The notes under the pieces were generated by a model, which searched no databases, had not been told where the DNA came from, and worked only from the letters and a program-made list of their open reading frames with translations. A stretch of DNA of 64,000 nt, taken from positions 131,501-195,500 of the forward strand of contig NC_070617.1 of assembly GCF_027172205.1 (NCBI RefSeq). Reading direction: 5' to 3'. The DNA is from Podarcis raffonei. Its lineage: Eukaryota > Chordata > Lepidosauria > Squamata > Lacertidae. The position numbers and the translations under genes were made by a program. This document shows, piece after piece, positions 1 through 17,640 of this stretch. The number at the start of each line of letters is the position of its first letter. The first letter of the stretch is position 1.

Positions 1-561
1 AAAGGGAAAAAATGGATGTACATTTCCAGAATATAAAATAAAACTTACATACAGGAACAGTGTTTTGTGTTGTGTAGGCTCCTATGATGTAAGTAATGGG
101 CCCCACCTGCTCCCTAAAATATCACTGGTTTGCTCATTTCTATATATTGGGTGCCTACATTCTGCGTGTGCAAATGGCTTTAGATACCTATTAGGTCCAT
201 AAGTTACCATATAGCATATATTCAACACAAAAAACAGCAACAATTTGTTGTTGACAAAGGGCAGCTGGACATTTAAAGGGCCCCATTACCTTCAGGAGCT
301 GAGGGCCTCATCAAACCTCAATCCGGCCCTGGTCAGATCACTGGGGCCCATTTAGTACAGCAATACCTCCCTGGCCAGCAGCAGCTCCCCAAGGTTTCAG
401 GCAGGGAGTCTTTAACTTGTGAACACCCAATGAAACTGGTTATTGGAAAACTCAGGTTTGACAAAACGAAGGACTTCTTTGCACAGAGCGCAGTTAAACC
501 ACAGAACTCTCTCCAACAAGAGGAAGTTATGGCCAACAGCTGTAAAAGAGGATTAGGCATA
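1..561. other. Intergenic stretch with no recognised gene
   Basis: No exon with a recognisable protein match or coherent splice sites is visible on either strand. The sequence around 270-340 resembles degraded interspersed-repeat DNA, but I cannot name its family. Confidence 0.5.
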
Positions 562-803
562 CAGTGGTACCTCGGGTTAAGTACTTAATTCGTTCCGGAG
601 GTCCGTTCTTAACCTGAAACTGTTCTTAACCTGAAGCACCACTTTAGCTAATGGGGCCTCCTGCTGCCGCTGCGCCGCTGGAGCACAATTTCTGTTCTCA
701 TCCTGAAGCAAAGTTCTTAACCCGAGGTACTATTTCTGGGTTAGCGGAGTCTGTAACCTGAAGCGTCTGTAACCTGAAGTGTCTGTAACCCGAGGTACCA
801 CTG
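562..803. mobile_element. Tigger-like (pogo/mariner) MITE with near-perfect terminal inverted repeats
   Basis: The element begins CAGTGGTACCTCGGGTTA and ends with the exact reverse complement, an 18-bp terminal inverted repeat. A TA precedes the left end (560-561), as expected for a pogo/mariner target site; the right flank reads TC, so one copy of the TA has probably mutated. The 242-bp interior has no coding capacity and is itself partly palindromic. The CAG...TACCTCG start recalls Tigger ends. A relative lies at 8347-8569. Confidence 0.8.
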
Positions 804-1544
804 TCTTCAGGGAGGGTAGGCATGATGGCTGTGTGCTGCCTTCATTGCCAGAGGGAGCAACTGCCTTTGAATAATACCAATTTCTGGGCAACACAAGTGG
901 GACGAGGGGCTCGGCTTGACCTCCTTATACACCAGTCGACTCAAGCAGGGCTGGGAAGAGCAGGGTAAGTTTCCAGTTTGCAGCTCCGTGAAACTTGACG
1001 GTCCTGGGGGGCTTAAGAGCCACACAGCCTGGTTTCTGCCATTCTGCCCACAGCAGCAATGCCCCAGGATCCCTCTTTGCCCACTGCTGGCTCTGCTGCT
1101 GGGGGTCTTGTTAAATCCCCACAACTGCCGTTTTCCAGGGAGCCCTGCTGCCACTTACTAGCATCAGACCATCTGTTCCTCCAGCCTTTTGCCCCTGACT
1201 CAATGGGCTGGGGGTTGAGGGGTGGTTTCCCCTCTTATGTGGGGCAAATTCTTCCCTCAGTTGAGCCAAGCACAACCTGCTTTGCAACAACCTCTGTGTT
1301 TTGGTTCTGCTCTGTTTGCCAACAGAGAAAGTTACTTTTGTGTGCCTGGCCTATAAATCCGGCCAGTTTACACAAGATACTTGGGTCCCTGTTCCCTCAC
1401 ACACCTGCTGTCCTCACTTTATCCATAAGAGCACAGGTAGGTAGATGCCAAGGGTTGTAGCCCAACCACAGCTGGAGACCCAAGTTAGAGAAATATTGTG
1501 TGACTAGGTTGCCAAAGTCTGGCATAAGTGCCCTTGTGGATTAC
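804..1544. other. Intergenic stretch with no recognised gene or repeat
   Basis: Short open frames occur on both strands, but none has a recognisable domain or consistent splice signals. I see nothing else here. Confidence 0.4.
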
Positions 1545-1630
1545 AGTCCACTCACATCTGACAAAGTAAACTGTTGTCCATGAAAGCTTAGGCCATGATA
1601 AATATGTTAAGTCTCTAAGGTGCCCCAAGT
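1545..1630 (+). mobile_element. Short retroposon 3' fragment (family seen three times in the window)
   Basis: It contains the core GAAAGCTTA...ATAAAT...TTAAGTCTCTAAGGTGCCCC, shared with copies at 5953-6025 (minus) and 63634-63743 (plus). The third copy has a target-site duplication, so the family moves by retroposition, but I cannot name the parent LINE. This copy is diverged. Confidence 0.55.
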
Positions 1631-1633
1631 TTT

Positions 1634-1664
1634 TCATTCATTCATTCATTCATTCATTCATTCA
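1634..1664. repeat. (ATTC)n microsatellite
   Basis: About seven tandem copies of the tetranucleotide ATTC. Confidence 0.95.
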
Positions 1665-2615
1665 CCCTTTCTTCCCAAGGAGCCCAGGGCAGCAAGCAAC
1701 AAGCAAACAGTTTATTGTTTTAAATAGATTTTTTAGATGTGCTAAAACAATTCCAGCACAGATGCAGACTTTTTATTGAATTTCCCCAGAAGAAAAAAAT
1801 TAATACTTATGCTCAGCGAAGACCAATAAAACAAACACACAAAGTAATTCTCCCTTCTAGCAGCTAACACACACGATAAACACATCAGTAAATGAGACTC
1901 TCCCTTGGCCAACTCATCTATTTAAAAACAAAACACGCAGAAATATGAACACACTCAAGACAACATGAGTCAAACATTTTCTTCCTCTCTTAAATCTTAT
2001 CCAGAGAGCCAGTTTCACCACCAGCCGGGGGCTTCATAGCTGCTCTCGTGTGTTTTTTGCGGAGTTTTAATTCTAGCTGCAATTAGTTTATCAGTCAAGA
2101 GTTTTCCTGCCTTACATCATTCTTAATAAGCGGATCAGGACAACTGATGGGTTAAATACCAGGAGCTCTTGCCCAGTGAGATCCTTTATTACAATAATTA
2201 ACACACTCCAAAGGGAAGCTCTCTCCCCCCTCAGACAAGCCCCTCAAATGTGGAACCCAGTCAGCCCGGGGGGCTCTCAGCACCCCCAGCATCACCAGCT
2301 GCCCATAAGAGACATTCTGAGAACAACCACCCCCGGCCTTTATCTGCCATAGTCCTGCATGAAGTGTACGGTGGGTGTTTGTTTGTCCCGGCCAACTCTT
2401 GAGCGCGGAATTGGAGATCTCCAAACTCCGCTCTGGGCCAGTTTGCAGGGCGCTTGGTGAGGTGAGCAAGTCGAAGGCTTCTTCCTACCTGGGCTGACGC
2501 TTTGGGGAGGGGGGGGGAGAGTTGAGTCTGCAGCAAAGCACCACTCCCCCGCCCCCCGCAAAGCACTTCTGCACCCCCCGGCTACCCAGCAGCTGCCCAG
2601 CTCAGGAGGACTTAC
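1665..2615. other. AT-rich then GC-rich stretch without a recognised gene
   Basis: No supported exon is visible. If the candidate signal-peptide exon at 2616-2730 is real, this would be the start of its first intron, since the gene would run leftward on the minus strand. Confidence 0.35.
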
Positions 2616-2730
2616 TTTCTGCTGCCGCGGGTTCAGGCGGAGCCAGCCAGAAGAGGCAAAGGATGAGCAGGGCTTCCTTGGCCGGCCAGAAGGCGAGAGC
2701 GGGGCTCCCTCCTTTCACCTTCCGCTCCAT
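2616..2730 (-). CDS. Possible signal-peptide first exon of an unidentified secreted or receptor gene (partial)
   Basis: The minus strand has an ATG in a good context (GGACCATGG) at 2730, followed by 38 codons: a short basic N-terminus (MERKVKGG), a hydrophobic core (ALLILCLFWLA) and a small-residue end (PAAAE) that suits signal peptidase. The frame stays open to a strong donor, GAAA|GTAAGT, at 2616/2615, splitting a codon after its first base. Phase-1 junctions after signal peptides are usual in extracellular proteins, including the insulin-receptor family, whose member INSRR lies near PRCC in mammals; however its strand relative to PRCC would be wrong for unrearranged synteny. Downstream exons would be left of the window. 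No homology was tested, and a chance frame in GC-rich DNA remains possible. Confidence 0.3.
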
Positions 2731-3354
2731 GGTCCATGGACAACCCAGTTCTGGAGGGCAAAGGAGGAGAGGAGGGGGCAACACTGGGGGGGAGGTGGAA
2801 ACGTTGGCTGGGCTCCCCTCTCAGTCACAAGAGGCCGGGCTTTCTCTTTCATGGGGGGAGGTAGAGAGCCCCCCCTCTCACCACAGGGGGTCAGGTCCAC
2901 AGCAAAGGGGTGAGCAGCAGCCCCTGGGCTCTGGCTGGTCCCTCCCGGGGGCGGCAGCGGCTGCTCTCCATCCTACAGCCCAGAAGCATCTGGCCCCCCG
3001 GGACTCCGGCACCTGGGCACCGGGAAAGGAGGGAGAGTGGAAACATCCCCGCCAGGGCAGCTCAGGGGCGGAGCCAGTCTGTCTTTCTTGCACAGCCAAC
3101 ACCGGACCTTTGCACACAAGCACGGCTTGCCCGTTGTGGTTGTGTGTGGCTGGGGGGGAGAAGCAGCCCGCCTCTTGCTCGAGGGCTGGAGAGCCAGAAC
3201 TGGGCCAGTTCCAACAGTTTGTTTTCGGTTGTTACTTCAAAATATTTAGCCTGACAACTGGAGCAAGATGAGGTTGGACGGAGGAACTGGCTTCCCTTTC
3301 TTGTTTGGGAAATAAGGAAAGGAGTGCGGAGCAGCCGCTGGAGGGAGAGAAAGT

Positions 3355-3392
3355 GGGGGGGGGGGGCAATCAGGAGGGTTGGGGGGCAGGGA
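3355..3392 (+). other. G-tract cluster with G-quadruplex potential
   Basis: A run of more than ten G, then GGAGGG, GGGGGG and GGG tracts separated by short loops. It satisfies the usual pattern of four G-tracts with loops of one to seven bases. Function unknown; it lies about 0.6 kb upstream of the candidate exon on the minus strand. Confidence 0.5.
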
Positions 3393-3564
3393 AAGCACCT
3401 CAGAGCAGGAACGGGGTGCAGAGGCGAGAAGAGCGGGGCTCAAAAGGGGCGCCAATGAAAGAGGAGCAGAGGGGAAATCAGGGCAGGAAAGCGGGTGGGG
3501 GGCAGAAGACCAACCGCACTAACTGGCAGGAGCGCCTCCTGTTTGGGAAGGAAGGGCGAAGCTC

Positions 3565-3775
3565 AGGGGCAGAGCAGCTGCTTGGCATGCAGAGCCCAGG
3601 TCCCCACTGGCACCATCTCCGCGTGGGAGATGCTCTGCCTGAAAGCCACGGCTGCCAGTATTGTGTAGACAACGGGGAGCTAGATGGACCATTGCTCCGA
3701 TGGACCATTGCTCCGATGGACCATTGCTCTAGATGGACCATTGCTCCGATGCAGTATGTATAAGGCAGCGTCGTA
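3565..3775 (+). mobile_element. tRNA-derived SINE copy carrying an internal tandem expansion
   Basis: The stretch CAGCTGCTTGGCATGCAGA resembles the middle of a tRNA head with a TGC-type anticodon loop. It is followed by the body GAGATGCTCTGCCTGA...GCTGCCAGTATTGTGTAGACAA and a tail ending TAAGGCAGC. Related pieces lie at 6840-6990, 32875-33005 and 48755-48905. The part normally read once as a GATGGACCA segment is repeated four times here (3683-3747). Confidence 0.55.
3683..3747. repeat. 16-bp minisatellite, four units
   Basis: The unit GATGGACCATTGCTCC occurs at 3683-3698, 3699-3714, 3715-3730 (last base T) and, after one extra A, 3732-3747. The units are nearly identical, so the expansion is recent. 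Confidence 0.9.
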
Positions 3776-4374
3776 CGTTCCTTATTCAACATTTTCTGAG
3801 AGGAGATTTCCTTCTTCTTCTGTCTAGAGCACAGAGCAGAAGAAAGTCCCCATTTCACAGGTGGAGCCAATATTTGTTCCAAGGACAGGGACCGCTCTCT
3901 GCTTCTCCAACCAACCTTGCTGCCCCCTAGGCAACATCTGGATGCCTTTCCTCTAATCTCTAAACGTGGGGACTCCCCCGTTCAATACACTCTGCACGTG
4001 CTCAGGGGGACTCTTCACTGCAAGCACCAACCCAGCCCTGCGCCTCTGCCCTCCTCAGCATCCCCACTCAGATCCCTCCCAGAGCTTGGCTCTGCAGCTC
4101 AGTTAGCTCAGTAGATCACATGAGGTTTCTGTCGGTCGCCTGAATGGCTGAGTCACATGGTACTCATTTCCTCTTCCTTCTCAAACCATTTTCCTTCTGT
4201 CATGTTTTTAGATTGTATGTCTGAGAGCAGGAACTGTCTTTATGTTTTTAAAGTAATTTGTAAGCCACTGGGGAGCATTTGTGATGGAAGAGCAGGATAA
4301 ATCATCATTTAAACACACATACTAAATTATAAAAGGTACACCACTACCCTTCCTATTGGGATTTCTCTACCTAA

Positions 4375-4490
4375 GGCAGAGGTGTCCGAACTTTAATGGG
4401 TACTTGCAGGCCTCCAGACACTACTGGGACTCCCAGCAGCCAGTGTGTCTGATGCTCTGGGATTATGGGAGTTGTAGTCCAGAAACCTCA
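4375..4490. repeat. Diverged interspersed repeat with a GGGAGTTGTAGTCC segment
   Basis: It contains GGGACTCCCAGCAGCC and ATGGGAGTTGTAGTCCAGAA, a segment that recurs at about 29090-29120 and, inverted, at 29190-29215. It resembles a repeat common in reptile genomes that carries an ACTACAACTCCCA core. The family name is not assigned. Confidence 0.45.
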
Positions 4491-4844
4491 AGTGTCGCTT
4501 GCGGCTTCCTTACAACGAAACCTTGCCAACTGCTGACTTTTCAACCAGTCAGAGTCCGGTCAAAGTAAACTCTCATTCACCCCTTCATGAACTGCAAACT
4601 TTGCAGAAAGTACGTTTTTTCTTTTTACAGGCGTCAGGCTTGGGGTTCATTTTGCAAACAGGCTTGTTAGTTTTCTACACAAAGTTGGGTTTCATTATAA
4701 ACTCTGTTTGCTCCTTTCTTCACTAGAACTGGAGGAAGGCAAACAACCAGCTAGAGACCAAAGGTGGGACTTTAAGGTGAGGGTACCTGGCCCGTCAGCC
4801 ACTAGGTTGTGTTGTCAAGCTTGGCTTCTATTTGATTTAAAGCG

Positions 4845-4970
4845 CTACACCTTTAAAGTGCATTTCTGCTCCCACCCACTCCAAGAACCCTGGGAACTGT
4901 AGTCACAGAACTACAATTCCCAGCACCCACAACATACCACAGTTCCTAGGATTCTGTGCTCTCAATGTGT
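4845..4970. repeat. Palindromic MITE-like repeat (GGGAACTGTAGT / ACTACAATTCCC)
   Basis: Two inverted half-sites, GGGAACTGTAGT at about 4889-4900 and ACTACAATTCCC at about 4910-4921, sit back to back in a repeat with flanks CTCCAAGAACCCT and CACAGTTCCTAGGATT. This suggests the remains of a short DNA transposon. Confidence 0.45.
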
Positions 4971-5952
4971 GGTGTGTGCACAATCTCAAATCTTTTGTGC
5001 TTCACCTTCTGGCTGTGAAATAGTTTTCAAATCTGTAAAATTAAAGCTGCTACCTTGAATTGCAACCAGAAGGGCCGCCCAACTTGCTTTAGTCAAGACT
5101 GAGGGCATGACTGACAGACTGACAGCTCGAAACAGAAAAGGCGTTGGATTATTCAACATGATGAGGGAGTCCCACCCCTTGGCTGCAACTGCCACTAGTA
5201 ATCAGGTGGCTCTTTAGTCGCTCCCTGTCTCACCGTGGCTTTCCAAAAGCCAGCCAGTTCAACTTGCTCAATTAACGACTTTAGGTAATGATTTCAAACA
5301 GTTCACCCCTGGCAAAACAGGTTGCCTGTGAAGTATCCAGGCAATTGGCTAAGTAACGAGCCGCAGAGCAGATAATAATCAATCAGGCACAACTTGACAG
5401 ACCGTACAAACACTTTAATCCCTGGACAGCCTTTGCCAAAATCTAGGCAGCCAAAGCTGAAACAATGAACAGGCCACACAAAAATCCTGCATCCCCAAAG
5501 GTCAGTCCTGCATTGAAGTAAGCGTGGCGTCTGTGATGACTTGCGCTCTTTAAAACTATGTGCATATATATATTGCACGATGCGCACACTCCCTCTCCCG
5601 CTGGCCTTCGTGCTCAGTTGGGGCACATGATGTGCAAGAACTGACAAAGGAGGGCCGTCACCTAGGTCTGCTCTCGCCAGAAGCCTCCTGGTGTGCGCAT
5701 GTGCAGAGTCGTCTTGGCCAAGTGCAACATTGCAAGCAAGTCTCTTCCCTCGCCCTGCTCCAGAGGGCACTTCCACAAACACAAGCAGGCAGGTCACTAG
5801 CCTTGTGCCAGAGTCACGCACCAGGACGGCGGCAAAGGCAGCCTGAGGAGAAGAGGCTCCAGAGCAGCGGACGGGAGAGGAGGTGCGATCGCTTGCCAAA
5901 GAGGAGGAGGAGGAGGAGGCCCTCCGCCCCTAAGCAAAAGGAACAGAAGAAT

Positions 5953-6025
5953 CTTGCGGCACTTTAAAGACTAACAAATTTATTATGGCATAATAAACTT
6001 TTGTGGGCCACGGAGGCCTTGTGCA
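5953..6025 (-). mobile_element. Short retroposon 3' fragment, minus orientation
   Basis: The reverse complement reads ...TTATTATGCCATAATAAA...GTTAGTCTTTAAAGTGCCGC, the same family as 1545-1630 and 63634-63743. Confidence 0.55.
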
Positions 6026-6594
6026 AAACCGTCAGCTGTCCAGTAAAGTCACAAGTGGTGTACGAAAATTTAAGACATACAAAATATATCAAACAAAGCA
6101 GTTGTAAACAGTGGGGTCAGAGGAAATGAAACACAGGGCATGACAAACAGTGATAGCTGCATAATTAACAGAAACAATTCACCATGTTGGTAATACTTTT
6201 TACAATTCTCTCCACGAGTATGAAAGTGTGTGTGTGAATATCTAGAAGACCAGAGTCCTTATATACTGGAGCACCCTCTGCTGACCACAAGAAGACCCTT
6301 TTTACTCCACCCCACAAAAACCACCCTGAACTCTTCACACTGGCCCTCCTGACCTCCCTCCCCATGGGCTCAGTCCTTGCATTGTGCTGCCCCCTGCTGG
6401 CCAATTCTGCCCACTGCAGCCTCCAGAATGATTTTTATCTGCTGTCTACTCTGGGAAGCCCCTTCATGGATCACTGCCCGGCTGTGGCAAAGGGGCTTGA
6501 ATAACTCAGAGAAGCTATGAGCTCTGCCGTGCAGGGCCACCCAAGATGCACAGGTCATAGTGGAGAGTTTTGACCAAACGTGATCCACCTGGAG

Positions 6595-6730
6595 CAGGAA
6601 CCGGCAAGCCACTCCAGTATCCCTGCCAAGAAAACTCCATGGACAAAGGCAACAGGCATGAAGACAGGAGTGCCTGGGGTGCTCTGGTCCATGGGGTCAC
6701 GAAGAGTCGGACACGACTAAACAACAACAC
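6595..6730 (+). mobile_element. BovB (RTE) LINE 3'-end fragment
   Basis: The segments GGCAAGCCACTCCAGTATCC, GCCAAGAAAACTCCATGGAC and GTCCATGGGGTCACGAAGAG followed by TCGGACACGACTAAACAACA match the well-known 3' end of BovB elements. Squamates carry BovB, and ruminants acquired a relative by horizontal transfer. Only the 3' terminus is present, so the copy is 5'-truncated and inactive. Confidence 0.85.
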
Positions 6731-6839
6731 TCTGGGAAGAGGACAGAGCCAGGTGCTTTGCCCTGCTGGGCTCAAGGCCCCCTCGGCCTCTCCCACCTCG
6801 GCAGCAGTGGGGGGGGCAGCAACATGTCGCTTGGCTTGG

Positions 6840-6990
6840 GAAGGACCACCGCGGCTCAGTGGCAGGGCATCTCCAGGTGCCGGTGGGAAAGGCTTCTCAT
6901 CTGAAACCTTGGCAGGCCACTGCTGCCAGTCAGTGCAGGCAACACTGAGCTAGATGAAGCCCAATGGCAGCTTTCTATGCTGAACTAGTT
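6840..6990 (+). mobile_element. tRNA-derived SINE fragment
   Basis: CGGCTCAGTGGCAGGGCATC recalls a tRNA A-box region, and GCTGCCAGTCAGTGCAGGCA with CTGAGCTAGATG matches the body of the SINE at 3565-3775 and 32875-33005. Confidence 0.5.
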
Positions 6991-7091
6991 AAACTACAGG
7001 GTGGCCACTGAACCCTCGTGGCAGCATCTCTGCAAGGTGGGCAGATATTACTTTTCCCCCAGTGCAGACTGTGTGGGTGGGAGATTATAGG

Positions 7092-7092
<1 letters not shown>

Positions 7093-7147
<55 letters not shown>
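7093..7147. repeat. (GA)n microsatellite
   Basis: About 25 uninterrupted GA dinucleotides. Confidence 0.95.
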
Positions 7148-7148
<1 letters not shown>

Positions 7149-7683
7149 ACTTGTCTACAGTCCCTTTATGAAATCCTAGAAAGAGGGGACACCTGAAACC
7201 TTGGGAATCACTCACAAACCACTTTGTGAAGCAATCGTTTATCTGCTTGACCTTTTAACATGAACCAAATTCAGCAAAAACAAAAAGCAGCCGAGCAGGA
7301 AGACACAGATGTTTCATTTCTTTGCTTGTATAGATATCATTAACGCTATGCACATTATTAAAAAGTGACCAGGGACCTTTTTTGGTCACGAATTCCTGGA
7401 GGAAGGGATGGGTAGTGGGGGGGTGTGCTGGCATGGGGGGGGAGCGGAGTTCTGTTCCCCCAAGTAGGTCAGAAATAGTTGGGAAGTGGATCTCCTGCTC
7501 CCCAAAAACAAACATACATACAAAGCATTATTTTTAAGAAGCCGCAAATGCTTGCCTCTGCTGGAAGCCATCTGACCAAAACGCCAAGCCCCAGGGTGCT
7601 GGAGGCAGAGAGAGAGCTGTCTCCCGCCCACAATGGGAGCCCCCCCTCTCTTGGCACAGCAGGAGTGTGGGGCAATGCAGGCA

Positions 7684-7689
7684 TTTAAT
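7684..7689 (-). other. Candidate poly(A) signal of the DAPK2-like gene
   Basis: ATTAAA on the minus strand, 164 bases past the stop codon. It is the second most common vertebrate hexamer. No transcript evidence is available. Confidence 0.35.
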
Positions 7690-7852
7690 GCTGGGCTCCC
7701 TGCCAGCAGGCCCCTTCCCTGTCCACATTGCAGCAACCATGGGCTGGTTGTCGAAGGCTGGAGCTGCCCGAGATGCTGTGCCGCACCCTCCTGGGTTGGT
7801 GAATGGATGGGGTGGGAAGAGCAGGCTGCCTCCTGCCTCCCGGTGTCCCTGA

Positions 7853-14796
<6,944 letters not shown>

Positions 14797-14829
14797 CAGC
14801 TGCAAAAGAAAAGAAAAGGAAGCGGTCAG

Positions 14830-17640
14830 CTGCTCTCCGCCCCCAGCAGTATCTCCGCCGGGACCGAGGCCCTCCCCACCCGCACCGGGGAATTTCCGAT
14901 CTGCTTCCAGACCCCACGTCCCACACTTTCTCACGGCCCTTCTACACGGGCGCGCGCGGGAGGGGCCTCTCCCAGGCCACCCCCGCCCCGCAGTCCCGCT
15001 CGCTCCGCGCAGATCTCCGCCTCCCCGCCGGGGGACGGTCGCGATGCTGCTCCGCGGGCCTAGTCGACGGAGAGAGGAGCAACTTCCTCATTGGGGGGTC
15101 TCTCTCTCTCTCTCTCCGCAGACAGGCCGGGTTCCCCCCGCGGGGCGACCAGAGGCTGCAAGAGACGGAGCCCCGCACTCACGCGCTCGCTCTCACGGGC
15201 CCCTCTTGCCGCCGCCCTCGGCGCCTCGGAGCTCCGGGAGGCACCTGCAGGCGACCATCGCGACCTCCGGGCGCTTCCACTTCCTTCTCTTGGTGCTCCG
15301 GCGGCGCAGGCGAGTCCCCTCCCAGCCGAGGAGCCTCGCCCTCCTGCGGAAGGAGCCCTCGGCACACCTGGCGGGAAGGGGCGGAGAGCCCAAGCGCTCC
15401 CCGGAGGCGCCCGGAGCTGCTTTCCACGCTCCCGATCCCCCCCGGGGGAAGCGAGGCGGCAGCAGGAAAGGGGGGGGGTCTCGCGGAGGAGGCCGCGCAC
15501 CCGGGCGCCTTGGGATCGCGCTTGCCCGGCGATTTGTGCGCGGCGGGCTGCGCTGCAACGCGGCCGCCACTTCCTGCAAGGTTTTGGACTGGGCGTTTGC
15601 TGCGCGATGGCGCAAGAGTCGCCCCTCCAGGGGCAGCCGCAGAACAACGAGCAAAGCGGGATGTGGTGCGGACGGGCCACTCGCAAGCAGCTGCTAATGT
15701 GAGAGCGGCCTGTTCCGTAAGAAAACACAGCCCCGCCTATGAGGTGCAGGTCTGGGGCGTCTGCACGCATATATATCTACATCAGGATCCGAAGCAACAA
15801 GGCTCTGAATGCCCGCCCTGGGGGTCACAACAGCAGGAGGGGCGACTGGGCTCACATCGCGCTTGCAGGTTTCTCTGGGAGGTCGAGCACTGACTGTGGC
15901 TCTTCGGGCTTTCTCGGCCCTGCGGGGAGATGCTGCCAGCGGGGACGGAATCCGGGACCTTCTGCACGCCGAGCAGCTGCTCTGCCACCGAACTCCGGCG
16001 GCCCATCCCTTTGCCAGGAGAGAGACCGAAGGCTCGGGAGGGGGCGAAATGCCGGACAGGGGGCCCGCTATTGTCCGGGCAGCTAAAGCGGGAGGCAGAA
16101 GCAGGAGGGGGGAGCCTGCCAGCAGGAGAGGAGAGAGGGGGAGGGAGGGGGCCTTGCTTCACGGCGCCCCCAGCCAGAAAGAAGCCTGCGCGTTCAAAAG
16201 CCGCCCCGCGTAAACGGGCCGCGGGAGAAAGGCGAAAGCGTCTCGCTGTCTCTGCGCCAGAAGCGAGCAGCCAGCCCGGCCGGGTCCCTGGAGCGCCAGC
16301 AGCCTCTTTCCCATCTCGGGCAGCCCGAGGATCCTCGCCCTGGAGACGGGGAGGAGCAGGGCGGGCCGAAGCATCCATCCCGGCGGAGACATTCCTTCCC
16401 CGCCTGGAGCTGGACGGCGCTGCTGCTCCGGGGGCGCATTTGTCTTTCCAGCTGGCCTCGCCTGCCCCAAACGCAGCAGCAGCAGCAGCAGCACAAACAC
16501 CTTATTTGAGGCAGGAGGAAAACTCGGGGCGAGGGCGGTGGAAATATGTCGCAAGCGGCAAATTCCTGGACTCGGAGGGAGGGAGGGAGGGAAGCGCGCC
16601 TCCCAACACGCAGCTCCGGGGAAGGAGGGCGGATAATCCCGGGCAAGCAAATAAATGCAAGGAACCAGCCAGGCGGCGTTGGTCCCTGCTGGGAAAAGGT
16701 CCTGGGGCTGCGGGACTGGAGACCCTGGAACAGACCCTCCAGGGCGGATCGTCTCCCCTCCAGACACCTCAGCTGCGCTCTCGAGGCGCGAGGAAGGCGG
16801 GCCGGCGGCGCCTCCGCCTTGGGATGGCGCGCTAGATAGAGCAGCCGAGGTGCGATCCTCGGCCGCCGCTTTCCTGGGAGAAAAGCCCGCCTGGCCGGGC
16901 GGCAGAAAGGGTCTGACTCCCGAGGAAGGAGCTGCCTAGTGGGACCGTCGTCTCCGCGGGGGTCCCCTGCTTCAGGGACGGAGGAGACTTGCCTGGCCTT
17001 GGATGCGGCGCAGCTCCATTGCGGGGGGGGGAAGGAGGCAGAGTCGATCCCCTGCTCTCGGGCTCCCTTCGCAGAGCAGAAAGGCAACGGCCCCCCCTCG
17101 GCGGGACCGAAGCACAGCCGCCCGCCGCGCCCTCCGCCCTCCTTCCCACAGCCCGGCGAGCCCCGAAGGGGGATAGACAGGGCGCTTCTCTCCGCCGCCG
17201 CCCCGCTCACCTCCGGTCGTGCAGCGCCGGCCCGAGAGAGCAACCCAGCCCTCCTGCTCCGGCCGCAGCTCCGACGGTCTGGTCCTGGCTCGCTCCGAAG
17301 AGGAGGAGCCGCCCCGCCAGCCCGGGACCCTTTCCTTCCCGTGGGCGCCTCGGGGGCTGCTGCAGGGCGCGCTCCGGCCGGGGAGTCCCTTCCGAGGGGC
17401 ATCTCCGAAAGACGCCTCCGGCTCCCTTCCCGCAGGTCGCCCGCCAGCAGCCCAGCCGGCGGAGGAGGGCCCTGGAGGGGCTCCTTTTCCGCTTGCAAGG
17501 AGAGGCCCGGCCGCAGCCCCCTTCCTGACCAGGCCTCCCAGCCGCTGCCCAGTGAGGAGGACCTTCCATCCTTCCCGCTGCGGAGCCAGCAGGCCTCTCC
17601 CTGCCCGCGCCCAACTGCAGCTCTGACAGAGCCCCCTGGA
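14830..17640 (-). promoter_or_regulatory. CpG-rich promoter region and probable 5' UTR of the DAPK2-like gene
   Basis: A 2.8-kb block with dense CpG and GC boxes lies directly upstream of the first coding exon. That exon has an acceptor (TTTTGCAG) only three bases before the ATG, so at least one upstream exon must exist. Candidate donors on the minus strand are CGGAG|GTGAGC (exon end 17211) and GCGC|GTGAGT (exon end 15183). Long open frames here on both strands are products of GC richness. The exact start site cannot be set from sequence alone. A tRNA-SINE scrap lies near 15945-15995. Confidence 0.6.
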
